Below are positions 22,924 through 35,849 of a stretch of 64,000 nt of DNA, piece after piece; within the stretch, counting starts at the first letter, position 1; the number at the start of each line of letters is the position of its first letter. Below the pieces are notes generated by a model that searched no databases, was not told where the DNA came from, and worked only from the letters and a program-made list of their open reading frames with translations. Position numbers and translations under genes: made by a program. The stretch lies in contig CM021323.1 in NCBI GenBank assembly GCA_010645155.1, positions 11,396,385-11,460,384 on the forward strand, in the 5' to 3' direction. This stretch comes from Tigriopus japonicus (taxonomy: Eukaryota > Arthropoda > Copepoda > Harpacticoida > Harpacticidae).

Positions 22924-25900
22924 TTCTCTTTCCCTCTCGCTTGGAAGCCGAATTGCTGATAGCATTTTGCCTTTTGTCAGTTCACTAAACTATAAAGAAA
23001 CACAGAAGAGGGAAGGAGAGAGAGAGAGGGGAATAGAAAGTTTTACAATATTGTAAATAGCAGGTTTTTTATATCCGACTTCTCGTGGTTTGGGTTCATT
23101 TTGCAAAAAAAATACAAAAAGACGCACACTTTCCTGCAGCTCTGAGAAAATAAAAACATACATTGAAACCGGTATTTTGCCTCAAAGGAGCTCTTGCTCG
23201 CTTCCCATCCCGTTCAAAACCAAAAATGTGGGCCAATCCGTAAAAAGTCCTATTGGAATTTCTTTCTTCAATGGTCCAGAAATGGTCCATTCTTGGCACG
23301 AGTGGCTGGGCAGAGGTCAAAAATCAGATTTTCACAGACTTCAAAAAGTTAAGCACCACTTGAGGTCGAACTCCGGTAAAGAAAGAAGATCCAAAGCTGC
23401 CAAAAAGGACCCTTCAAAACATAAAAGTTTCTCTCTCTTAACGGGTCAGTGAGAGGCTCACTTGCAATTTTCAAAGGGGGTGGTTGGTTGGTTGGTGTGT
23501 CTCTTTGTTGAAAACTGTCCAGATTTGAAGGTTGTGTGCACACTCGAGATTGAGTTTCCTCTCCTCTCGTTTCCACGAGCAGCATGCCACTTGGATTGTC
23601 CCCACATCAAATAATGATCTCTCGCTTGCCCCCTCTCCAACTCTCTTTCTCGTTGGGCTTTTCGCCCGTCGACTTTGTCTTGAGGACTCAGTTACTTTAA
23701 TAGCCTCTGAAATGGCCTCGAACACTTCGGGTGGGCACGAAAATTGAAGTGAGGCTCAAAAAACCATTCTCCGTTCCTTTTGAGAGCAAGAGTCAAGAAC
23801 AGGGGATCTTAAAATGGCTTAAGAAGTAGATCATGATCATTGGCGAGAGTTCACGCGTTGGCAGCACGACCTCCATTGAGAAAGAAGGGAAAAGAAAGCA
23901 CACACAAACGACGACAGGAGAGAGATTTGAGACCTGGAACATCATCGACAAATTGAAATGAGGGGGCCCTCCTTGGCTTGAGAAGCTTTCAGCACCTCTC
24001 GGAACGCTCCCTAGAAAAAGAGGAGGTCGCCCGGAAACGAACGGATTTACATACTCACACTAGGATCGGCACGAAATCACATTCGTCTTGGGATCGTTTT
24101 ACCCAGTTTTGTTTTATTCCTCTCAGACCGACACACATTATCACAGGGGGGTCGATCCCAGTAGGTGCATGAGAAGCAGCTCTTTCACTCCCTAGATCGG
24201 TGCTGTCTGTGTGTATGTCAGTGTGTCTTTCTTTTCTTGGGTTCATGGAAGGAGCATTAATTTTAGTTTGCATATATCCCGTTCAATGAAGATTGATCGG
24301 AGCTGATTCAAAAGAGAACGAATGAGAGGGAGGAATAAGATAAATAGGGAAATAGCAGGAGGAACAAGACGAACCCAAGAGAAAGAGAGGAGGGAAAAAT
24401 CCTTTGATTATTCCAGCAAACAAACACAATCACACATGGCACCCACACTGAGACAACCAACGAGAGAACGAGAGAGAACGAAAGAGTGAGGAGGCCTCTG
24501 CGCAGTAATGGATCGTCGGGAAAAGAAAGGGGATTGGAATTTCTCCCTAATGATAGTTTCTGGAATTGGAAATAGAACAAACAAGCCTACCCAACCCACT
24601 GATTAAAACCCGAAACACGCAGCCAAACGCGACAATGACTACTACTCCGCTGTCTCTGGAAAGTGGAAACAAATCGAACAGCTGCATGACTCCTCGTCTT
24701 GTTGTTTTCGATTAGAAGCGGGCTTTATTAGGCGGGAAATTTAAAGCTTGAAGACGTTTCAGCGGCCAAATTGAGAACGTATTGAAAGTTATGCCTGGCT
24801 GGCGTGAGATAGTATATGGAAATGAAATCCAATTTGTGTCCCAGAGGGATGGATGTCGTGCTAAGACGCCAGGGCTTTTCATGCTAAGCAAAGACATTAA
24901 TAAATGCCTTGTTGTGAAATGAATATTCTTTGTTGACTTTCGTTCTCTTCCCATTCACATGCGTTGTTCCACGTTCCATACGGAGAAAGACAGTGAATGT
25001 GCGATAAAGAGAGAGATAGGGAATAACCGTATTTTTTTCGTTTGGCTATGAAAAACTGATTGTCTGAAGAAATTGAGCCTCCATGTCAATCTATCTTGCA
25101 TGAACGCGATTGCAATAAAAGAAGGGAGCAAGCAAAGTGGCAAACACATTTTCTCATCTTGGTCTCATTTTATGCCATTCTCCTAGTTAAATAGCATTAT
25201 AGTCAGGGTTGAGAAGCGAGGCAGGAAGATGTCGAGTGACACTTTGTTTGCAGTGCCACAAGATGTATTATTATTATGACTACGACTACTACTTCTACTA
25301 CTAGTCATTTTGAACCCCAGGCAATTTGATTGTGATTCATCTTCAAGCCTGATTTGTTGACGACATGAAATGAAAACAAGTGTGAATAAATGTGTTTTGT
25401 GTTCTTTCAAGATCTCAACTGAATTGTAAGTCCACAAATGGATGGCTGCACTTACCCTTCCCTCTAGAGAGCAATTTCCCGGGAGGTAAATTTTAGGGAA
25501 AAAACTCAAATCTCTCATAATGGAGTTCTTGGCAACTGCCTTCTCAAAATACGTGGGCGCAATATTCGCCGGAAATCGCCTCTTCAGAATGAACTTTCAA
25601 CTCTTTTTTTTTCATCGCTATGACTAGGACTCTAACGCGTAAAATGTTGGTCAAAATTCCTTTTCCAACTCCCGACAAGTCGTGTCATTGCGAAAAGTAG
25701 TTTTTAGTTCCACGAATTGTGATCCATGTTGAGTTCTAAATAGTTGGATTTTGTGGCTTTTGAAAGAAAATTCTGCTGAGATCGGGGTTCAATTCATGGA
25801 ACTTCTGTCACAAGCAAGTAAACAGGATGAAGGAACGAATAGCGAGACCCGAATAGTACGAGGAATCCAATTCATGTTCCTTGTGTTGTTTTGTCAGATC

Positions 25901-28109
25901 TCAAAGCGGGAATTGTGGAACAGGAACTTAGGGACCTCCCTCGTTTCCAAACAAGGGAGATTCCATTGAACCGACCAGACGAGAGAAGGAGGAGAAAGGA
26001 GGGGGATTTTGAAATTTCACTGGAATTGATGGCTTTCTCAAAATTCAAAAGCATCTTCTTTGGCCTCTGGCATACTCTGATTGGCCAATGGTAAGACCAG
26101 AAGCTTTCTCCACGGATCTCAGTACCTTGGTATGCATAAAATGAAGAGACAGCTCTTGTAGGAGAATATTGGAGGCCATTCTAGTTCATCTTGACCTGTG
26201 TCTTCGTTGCAAAAAGTCTTTGGAAGAAACAAATGAAAGAACTACATGCATACTAATAATTTATAGAGAAACATTGAAAACTTTTCTGCACGAGCATACA
26301 AATTTGATATGGAAGACCACGAGCGACAATGTTGCTAATGGCCCTGAGAATAGTCGGAATTCCCTTTCTACTTGTATCAATTTATATTCAAATGGTCGAG
26401 CATGAACTCTGGGATATGAGGTGGAAAGAGACATGCTTGCTAAATAGACCTTTTTGTGTTCCAACCGTTCATTTTTTCCCTTCGCATTGTCCACCAAGAC
26501 AACGTTTTCAATGGAAATATGTAAAAAGATCTGTCACAAAATTGAGCTCCGAAATTCAACTCCCTGGCCAGGCCATCATAAATGGTCTCCATCCACCAGG
26601 ATCGAGAAAAGAACCAGGAGTAGCCGTTAGATCCGTCACCCTAGTGGCCATCAAATTTTTTGACAAATTAAGGGCGTGTTTTTTTGTCAAGCATAAACAT
26701 TGTTCAAGCTCTCTTTCCTAGCTTCTCTCGTCCCCACCCACCACCAACCAAGGTGCACTCACTCACACCAAAAGTAGAAAATTCCATTTTTAAAGTGTGT
26801 ACCTACGCGCTTTTGTGTCAGATCTCGGGGAGAGGGAATGGCACTCTGGAGTGGTGGTGGTGGTGGTATTGGAGGAGGAAAAAGAAGAAGAAGAGAAGAG
26901 GGGAAGCTGATCTCCCTGATGCCACTGGACCAACTGAATCCTCGTGCTCACATTGATCGAATCGAAAGTCAAGCGAGCTTTCGGATCACAGCAAAACATG
27001 GGGACGAAAGTTTGGTTGCGAAGGGAGGCCAGGTGCAAAAATCTCCAAACGCTGTTCGTCACGTATCATTTTGGAGTCCATTCAAATAATCTAGAGGATA
27101 AGAGAAATAGAGAGATACCTCGAGCAACGTTAGACTTGGAGGGGGCTTTTATGACACCTTGTTTCTGGCTGATAATCGACCATTGATTGCTTTACAAGAA
27201 CACTGAAATTCGGACGAAGCGTGCTTTCTAAACGGAAAATCCTTTGGAGAGAATCGAAACTTGAAACGGTTTCGAAATCCAACAAATCCTGCCAGTCATT
27301 TGGATACAATTCGCAAACATGTCAAGTCGACAGAAATACAGAACACACATCTGTCTGTCCTTGTTGGTGATTCAAACGATTCGTTTGAACCTCATTGAAA
27401 CCACAACTACTGAAATAAGGTCTCTGGGCGAGGGTGATTAATGAAACCCCCTTGTAACGATTGAGTTCGTCAGACAAAGTGAGAATTGGCAGTGAGAAAT
27501 CAAGAGCACGAAGGCACTGTTTTGAACCATCGAGAATCGCTCATTTCGGGTCCATGATGAAATGACGAGGCAGAATTGGACTCGGAAAATTACGGCATGA
27601 CAAGGCAGATTTCGAGTTTCGGTGTTGAAAGAGGGACCTTTCAATTGGAATCAATGGATTGGGAGCAGGCGCTTTCCAAATCACTTGTGCAAAATAAGCC
27701 ACGTTTTGATGAATAGAATGCAAAAAAAAGTTCACTGCGTGGGCTGTGTATAAGGTTACTAGCATTGCCGTTGACACTTGCAGTGTCATGAAACGAAAAG
27801 TCTACAAACTCGAAATTGAAGTGTCATTTTCACGTCAGTTGGGTCAGTTTTAAATTAAAGCAAATGTTTCCTACACATAAAAAAGCACAAAGTAAAAAGT
27901 TCAAGGTGCATTTTGGCTCCAAACGACGTAGTCTGGAGGTTGCATTAGTCGTGTGGATTTCGATTCCACGTGAACTTGTGCATAATGACAAATGTGGGTG
28001 ATTCAAAAGAAAATAATTGAGGGGTAGAAAAAGGTTTCATGTCATGACCAAATAACCTTAATTAAACGAAGTAAATCTTTTTTAAATGCCATAATATTGT
28101 CTCTTTCAG

Positions 28110-28207
28110 GCGAGTCTTCAACTTCAACGCCGACACCGACACCGACAACAACAACATCTTCTTCATCGTTAGTGTCACCACTCAAGTCATCCACAATTGT
28201 GTTTTAG
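28110..28207 (+). CDS. Candidate terminal coding exon, unknown gene
   Basis: A strong acceptor (attgtctctttcag, AG at 28108-28109) is followed by an open frame of 31 codons from 28112. It is rich in Thr, Pro and Ser (starts ESSTSTPTPTPT, ends KSSTIVF) and stops at TAG 28205-28207; this reading needs a phase-1 intron. A second frame (phase 2) is also open, for about 46 codons, with DTDTDNNN and a tail ending DFYENVP. The two frames cannot be separated by eye. Possible donors in the zinc-finger exon with matching phase 1 (GTAAGA after G at about 15961; GTGAGC near 17162) would make it an alternative terminal exon of that gene, but this is speculation. Confidence 0.3.
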
Positions 28208-29114
28208 TGGGATCATGTCCACCACAGGATTTTTACGAAAACGTGCCCTAAAGCCTTCTTAGTCTAATTACTAATTACTTGCGTGTATAAGTTCCAATTT
28301 CGGCCCTTGTACTCTCTGGAAGTGAGCAATCGAGAATTCAAAGCCAACGATTTGCCCCCAACCCGATTGCGGCCCATTCAAGACCCCTCCCCCACCCCCA
28401 GCTGAAAAACAAACTGTGATTTTAAAACGCTGTTGACTTGTAAATAGTCTATAGGAGTAGAATGATATCATATATTTATAAGTCGAACAGATGTGACAAC
28501 ACAATCACAACCACTTTTAAAAGCCAGAGAAAAATCATCACCTCGCAATCCACACAGATAGACCAGATTCGATCCCGAAAGTGGCCACCGATTCCCCTGA
28601 CCCCAGAACAAGACCCCCATTCATATTTATAAGAAAGTCTCTCTCTCTCTTTATCTCTCTCTTCTTTATTATCATTATTATTGCATTGATCCCATGATTG
28701 GGAGAGCTCGATAAAAAGAAAGTCCCGTTTCTTTTCATGCAACCAAAGAAGAAGAGCAAGATGTAACGACTACGACTAGATTTCTTAGTTCCGTCATTCC
28801 CCCTCAAAAAGAAATGCCTTTGATATGTTTTGTTGTTTACTGAGCCGTAGCTTTAAGTTGTTCCTTGCCAAAGAAAAAGAGCCTTTTTTCGAACTCATGA
28901 TTCTCAGCCGTTTCTAGTCACCCTGAAACCACCAATTCAAGTTAGTCTCTGAGCAGAGCAGAAACGCCCAAGAAAGTGCCATTTTCCTCTCCTCTTGTCG
29001 GCCAACACGCAAAGTCCGAAAGGTTGTTAACCTTGTCCATTTTTAGTTCCCCTCATTTTTAAGAACTATATGAATAGGTTCAAACCAGTCATCAGACTTG
29101 TTTTTGGTTGATTG

Positions 29115-29149
29115 GTTTGTTTGTTTGTTTGTTTGTTTGTTTGTTTGTT
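29115..29149. repeat. TTTG tetranucleotide microsatellite
   Basis: About eight uninterrupted units of GTTT. Confidence 0.9.
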
Positions 29150-32100
29150 GGTCGGACTGTTTCACTCGCAAGCCCAACTCTCTCTCTGTCTCTGAAAATG
29201 AAAATAAAATGGTCTCTCTCTCTCTCTTGTTTCCTTTCCGATGATCATAAACGAGATGAACTACAAAAGACAACAATCCTCATTGATTGCAACAACTGCT
29301 AATGTTATCTAACAATTCATGTCATACATATTAATAAACCTTTGCTCGTATTCCAACCACGTTGCTTGTCTTGAAGTATGCAAAGTCAAAAGCTGTATTA
29401 GAACTGTTTTGACTAACTCAAAATACCGTCACCCTGCTGCGGTTCAGAAATCACAAACCAGTTTTTGGAGTTGCCTTAGTTTGAGGTGGTCTATTTATCT
29501 AAGTCTTTATTTGGAACTCTGACAACAAGAAAAACAAATCAACATTTGTGGGACGTGTATAGTCCTATCCGTTCATATTGTGGTTTCAGCTTAAAGCTCG
29601 GTGAATATTGATCTACTACGTACTACAGCACCTCTGGTTGGGGTTGATTGTCAGGGTCTTTCGATGATTTAATGGCAAAATTGTCAATAATGACAGTTTG
29701 ACACAAAATAAATGTAACTCTATTTAAGAGACCCCCCTATTCTCTTCTTCTCAGGCCAGGCAGAGAAAGGCTTCAAAGTTGGTAATTATTATTTTTCATC
29801 GCGTTTGTAGTCAGTCTTCATAACTTGGTTGGGTTGGGTAGTTTAGCCTCGAAGGCCAATAACTTCAACTTTCTACTAATGGTTTGCCATAATCATCGTT
29901 TGCTTACTGAATATTCCGAATGGAGCAACAATACGTCCGTTTGCGTCGTTTTTTTTGTTGTAAAAAGACGCAATCTTGTCACACCATTCGCACCTGCTGA
30001 TGATGTAACACATTTTGGACTCGATGCAGTCAAAGTTTGAGATTTTTCTTCGTCAAACAACAATTGTTCCTTCAATATTTCACAATTTGCCATCAATCAT
30101 TTGAGTGGGGGTTGCCATTGGATAGACTTGTTTTCATTTGTGAACTTTTAAAAGCTCGCGTTTGCTCTCTGTTCTAAAGATTTGGGTAGCACAACGTACA
30201 AGGAGAAAAATCCTACTGATTGATTTGAGAGTATGTTATTCCTGTTTCAAATTTGGTCATCATCAGAAGCAACGAACAAGTGGGTTCAGCCTTGATCTCT
30301 TGTCCGTAATTACCATTGTTCTCGTGTTTGATCTTTGATCTTGGGGTCCCTTGCATTTGCCAGATTGGGGTCATCTACTAGTAAGAACTCTCAAGAAACG
30401 TCTTAGATTTTTCAAGATCCTTGACCAAAAGAAGTATTTCATACAACGTACGGTCTTGCCCACTTCACATTCATTTCTAACGAAAAAAATATTGAAGAGG
30501 AATGGAAATGCCTAAAATACTCTTCCATTGAATAAGTGAATGATCTATTTATCTATTTTGAGGAACCTCCGGCATCAACCCAATTTAAATCAACCATCGG
30601 TTCTCGGAATTACAATTGAGAGATGAATATATGGATCTCCTTGATTTCATGGTTGACGTAGTCAATCTAAATCTGAAACCACATTGAATCAGTTCAAACT
30701 TCAGCGTCATCAAATCGTTGTTGTGTCACCTCGAGTGTTCCAAATGTTCCAGTTTTGAAAAGAGGACCGGCGAGAGACCGAGGGGAGGACGAGATTGTTC
30801 ATTTCATTCATTGACATTTTCAATGAGTTTCACAGCCATAATGGCATGACAAATTGGTCTCATTGGACTAGATCGGAGGGTGAGTGGGGATGATGGAGTG
30901 GTGAAAATGTTGAAAATGAACCGCCATTGTACTGTTCCGGACGCCAATGAAATCAGTAGTGACAAAGTTGGAAATCCTTGGACCACTGAAGATCACTGAA
31001 GCACTGAAGCAGTTCAAGAGCTTAGTTTTGGCAAACAAGGAACCAGAGAGCCAAGAGAGAAAGGTTAGGTTAGGCTAGCGAAGCACTTTTCTTTAATTTA
31101 ATATTCCTTTCCATTAGTTATGCTCTTTGAAGCCATCCTTTCTACCAGCACGAACCAATGTACAAAAGAAAGAGAAACTAGTGGGGGCCACACCTCCCAA
31201 ATGTGGTTCCATGGAATGATAATTGTCAAATTTGTTGTTCCCCTTGATAAATGGCCGGGATTAAAATTTCATGGCGAATTTCTTTCACTAACCATGAGGC
31301 CGAAACTGAACCATAAACACAACGAGAAAATACATTGGAAACATGCCAAGGATTGATTTTAAGCCATTTCCCATTCACGGCAGAAATTATTGGAATAAAA
31401 GGGCCAATTGGACACAATCCCGAATTCTGGGTCGGGCCCCAAAATCGTCTCCTGTCAACTCTGATGCAATCGTATGATCATGATTGGATACCAGAATGTC
31501 GGCAATTGGTGAGTGTGTTCGTACGGGCGATGGTCCTTTTGAACAAAGAGGGTAATTTGACAGAGATGGATGGCTTGAATGATTGTCTCTGCTGAAGGCG
31601 AATGAAAGAGAACCAAATCGAGAGAGAGAGAGAATGAGTGAGTGAGAAGATAGGTGCGCAAACAAGAATTCTGCACCTTTTAAAGCCTCTCCTTGTCTCT
31701 TTTCTAATCATTAATTGGCCCGACATGGCAGTCACACTCGCAGTTGGTGGTTGCCAAAGGGCTCTCAGTCAAGTGGATCGTAATTCAAACCCAAGTGTGA
31801 CCATTAAAATCAGCCATTCTTTCTCTTCTCATGGATTCAAAAGGTCGTTGTGCCTCCAAGAACGAAGGAACGAACGAACGAGGTTACAAGACAAGGGCGG
31901 GTTTCGAGTGTTCTCGCCTTCCTTCCAAGAGGAACGCGAGTGTTTGTTCCTCTGTTCCACCATTACGTTCCACACCGACCGACGGGAGAGCTCACTCCAC
32001 GGCTGCCTACAGTTTTCTTTCCATCAGATAATTAATTTTCATATTCATGACACTCACAATGTTGGATGGAGGACTCGGTGGAGAAAAGTAAAACCACGCC

Positions 32101-35100
32101 GAAATCCAACCACCACCACCATGGTACGTAGTGTGGAACCCGCTCTTACAAGCCCTATTGCGTGTGACTTTAATACACCATTGCAACATAGAGTACAGTG
32201 GGTACCCTTGGTGTATGAGTGTTCTAGGAACAAAATGGTAATTGAATCACATGATGATCAATACTATTACCAAAAGTAGTTCGTTCCACTTCGTGTTTGG
32301 CTCTTGGAACAGAGCACTAATCCATAAGTTCTGAATGAGTTCAGGTCGAGATAAACGAGATTTGTATGCTAGGTTAGCAAACTGTAGTATTTGGAAGTAA
32401 GATGGGAAAGCCCGTCAAAGGAAGGAGAATCCCAGTTGACCGGATATTATAATGGGGGGCTCAGTGTGTGTGTGTAGAGGTACACCCACATCGCTTGGAA
32501 TGGATTGCACGAGATGCATTCTCCATGTTTCTCATTAATAATCTTGACGTGGAACAATAATTTGATCTGAACCCATCCTTCAAAAGGGGAAAACCGAGAA
32601 GCACTCTGTTTCTCTGTGTCTCTCCAGTTTCTGTGCTCTTTCTCTCTCTCTCTTGATGCGTTTCTCATTGGCCGTCCGTCCATGATCCACATTGGGTCAA
32701 AGACTCGTTTAGAATATGCATATTCATTCTACTCAGGAGTCCACGTCTCTCTGACTCTCTATGGGACACTCACTCACATTGAGCGAAAGCGTTATCAGTG
32801 GTCCAAGTTGGAATTCTCTCCAGGATAATGCCACAAAATGTCAGGACTCTCTCGCTCTCGTTGTATGCTTTGTGTTCCCTTTGAAGACTGTCGTCATGTT
32901 TATGGGTTTTATCTTCAATTGAGGGACGTGAGCTGAGAGGAAAGCTAAATAAAGGCTCTTACTTATCGCTGGCTGTCAATGTCAACTCAATTGGCAAAAC
33001 TTGCCTTTGTTTGCCCTCAAAATATCCTTTTTGACATTTCCTTTCGGTTGGATATTTCCTCTTTCATTCCCAGCTCTCAAAGTCTGTCCTTGTGAACAGG
33101 AAAAGACCACTCAAGTGCAGGATGGGTACCTTTTCTCTGAGTGAATTCCATCGACTCTACGTACAACCCAATCAGAGATCTCTTAGGATGTGAATTGGTC
33201 AAAACTTTGATTATGTCTATATATCAAAATCGGCTAGTGCAATCGATATTCAGGTCAAAGAGATGAATAAATTCGCTTTTGTCTCAAACTTAGAACATTG
33301 AAATCATCAACTTTCCTGGACTGCGCTAAGGAAATCTGTCTAACTTTTTGTCTCCCATCGGTGATTGCGAAGGTTTTACTTCATAAAGTGGTAAAACGTA
33401 AAAGCCTTTGGCTCTCAAAAGCTCATCGAGCTCTAGAACAAGTCGCCTGCGCACTCTACGTACTCTATGTAAAGAGGAAGGAACGAAGCACCACTCACTC
33501 GCGGATTCGTTCCCCTTTCGTTCCTCTGTGTTTCCTTATCTTTGAAAGTTGTTGACTCTTCCCATATTTTTCGGTTATTTGAAGTGGGCTTTGACGAATT
33601 CGACGTTCCTGTCGGTCGTTTCTTCCTCCCAGATCCCAATGGATGGACCATCCACCAACGAAGCTTTCCGCTTTCCAATTCGGCGATGATAAGGAGAGGT
33701 GGTTTGCCTCATTCATACGTAGCTTGGAACAAACAGCATTGCACGGGCTTTTGATTCATATTGGCTGGAGGAGGATGTGTTCCACCTCCCACTGATGACC
33801 TCAATGATGGGTTCCACCCCAAATTGCTTCTCATGAATTGATCCACATCACGTGATTTTGCACCTTTGCCATGCTACGAGCTCACCCGGGATTTGGCTTG
33901 ATTTCAAAGCATTATGAGGCCAATAATGTGTATGTGCAGCATAGTCGTCAAAAGCGACGGATGATGAACATTTGAAGAGCATTTTGATGAACTTCTAACT
34001 CATACTCATCTTTTTGTGTCAATGTTGGAAAAAAAAATTCCATAATTATCCGGTTAAGAACACCTACTTAATATTTGCATGCAGACTTAGACCAAGTTTG
34101 AACGACCTATTTTGAAGTACACCCAATCTGTAAGTTCAGAAGTAGTTCAATCGGGTTCCAATAGTCTCTTTGAGGAGATCAGAAAGACTGGGAAATTTAC
34201 CAATACACCTTCAAGTATTAATGGATCTCCGATTGCGCAAGCATCAAAAAAGCGCGTTAACATTTGTTTACCCTAGTATGGAAGAACATTTCACTGAAAA
34301 GTTTTTAAGACAAGTCAGCTTCCTCAAAATAATCCAAGATTACCATGATCAACATTATTTTTTCACATTTGAAATATTCTCTTCTTAGAGAACATGGCAT
34401 GTTCTCCATGTGGTTGTTTTGGATTTCTATAAATTTGCTGTTATTCAGGCAAGGAAAACGTTATGGTTCACGGAAGTCAGTTAGTTGTCTTTTGACCCAT
34501 CGTATTAATGGTTTGGTGTTGATAGAACAAGTTGGAGACGGAAGGAAGGATTATATTAGTATCAGAGTTAAGCTCCAAATCACAAAGGACTTTTTGAGCA
34601 TTTCTGCCATCCCCATCCACCATCCGCTCAACGTTTTGAATTGCTAAGATCAATCTTAAAGTTCCATTTCCGCTCTCCCGATATTTTGGTCTCCCGTTTC
34701 TTGAAACATCTGACGAATAAACAATATTCAGAGGGTAAATAAATAATTGATATTAACTGTTTATCTAACAAACGAACTAAGCAATGCGAGCCAAAACGAG
34801 GGGAAGTTACGTTTGTTGTTCTCGTTATTTCTTGATCCACTTTGAGATGGGACGAGCTGCCAAAAAGGTTGGTTGATAATCAATCAAACCCCCTGAATCT
34901 GGGTACCGATCGAACTCGTTCTAAGTCAGAAAGGCAGCAGTTGTCCAGAAGGCAGGCTGGAGCTGATCTTTACTCAGATATCTACCCTTCATGTACCTAA
35001 GGTACGACATCATAGCTATTTGAAAGGGGCCAGTAAACGTTCCTTGAGACGGACCGAACGAGGAGGAATCGGAAGGAATGGGAAATCTGAAATAGGATTT

Positions 35101-35805
35101 TACGAGCGACCCCTCCGTGAGTGGTGCGTTCTCTCACCTGACCCTTTCTCTCTCTTTCTCTCCAAAGGCCATCAAGGCTGTCATTCAAGAGGGCGGAAAG
35201 GCTTCACACGTCAACTCCAAGATTCCTCATCGAATCGAAACATGTTCCATTGCACCGCAAAAGAGAGTTCTTCATTAGGTACTCGAGTCAAAGGCAATGG
35301 AAAAATTAGGATTTACTAGAAAAAATACGCTTGTCCATGACTATTTATTTCTTTAGCAATCACCGTTTCAAGTAACTACAAAATTAGAAAGGGTTCATAA
35401 AGGCAATGATTCCAATTCTTCTTCAGTTTAGGGTTTGCTTTCTTCAGGCATTTTGAGAATATATCATTCTGTACCGTCTGAAGATGTTGCCAAAGGGTGT
35501 CTTAAAATTTGAGAGTGGATCAAATGCGAGCAGAAATCGAATGAGAGCAAAATAAAAACCTAAAAATCTTAGGCAAATTTGAGACAGAATCAAATTATTG
35601 CAGATTTGACTAAGAGAAAACAAAATGTAAATAGTTGCAAGCTGAAATTCTAAATTCAATCAATTGCTTCAAAAAATTGTTTTCCTAATTAATAATTACT
35701 AGTGCTCTAGCAAAAACATTTCATTCATTGGCCTTAATTCAAAATTATGTTATGGATTTAAAAAAACCTTCTATTGCTTTGCAGGTCCCAATGAATCTCA
35801 AGACT

Positions 35806-35849
35806 CTAGTATCCGATCGAGAACACACTAGTATCCGATCGAGAACACA
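35806..35849. repeat. Two perfect tandem copies of a 22-bp unit
   Basis: The unit starts CTAGTATCCGATCGAG and recurs with a period of exactly 22 (35806 and 35828). It lies 21 bases after an acceptor-like gctttgcag (AG at 35783-35784). A recent duplication is likely. Confidence 0.85.

Larger units (their letters stand above)
20825..28109. other. Gene-poor stretch with simple repeats
   Basis: No gene is supported. It holds a CAA run (21656-21677), a CT array (22902-22923) and several GA-rich tracts. Open frames around 22127-22988 and 26329-26721 lack protein character. An intron spanning part of it is possible if the acceptor at 28109 is real. Confidence 0.4.

Noticed and set aside
31638..32279. 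213-codon + strand frame
   Set aside because: No domain; it passes through GAAC-repeat sequence and its composition is erratic. It looks like a chance ORF.
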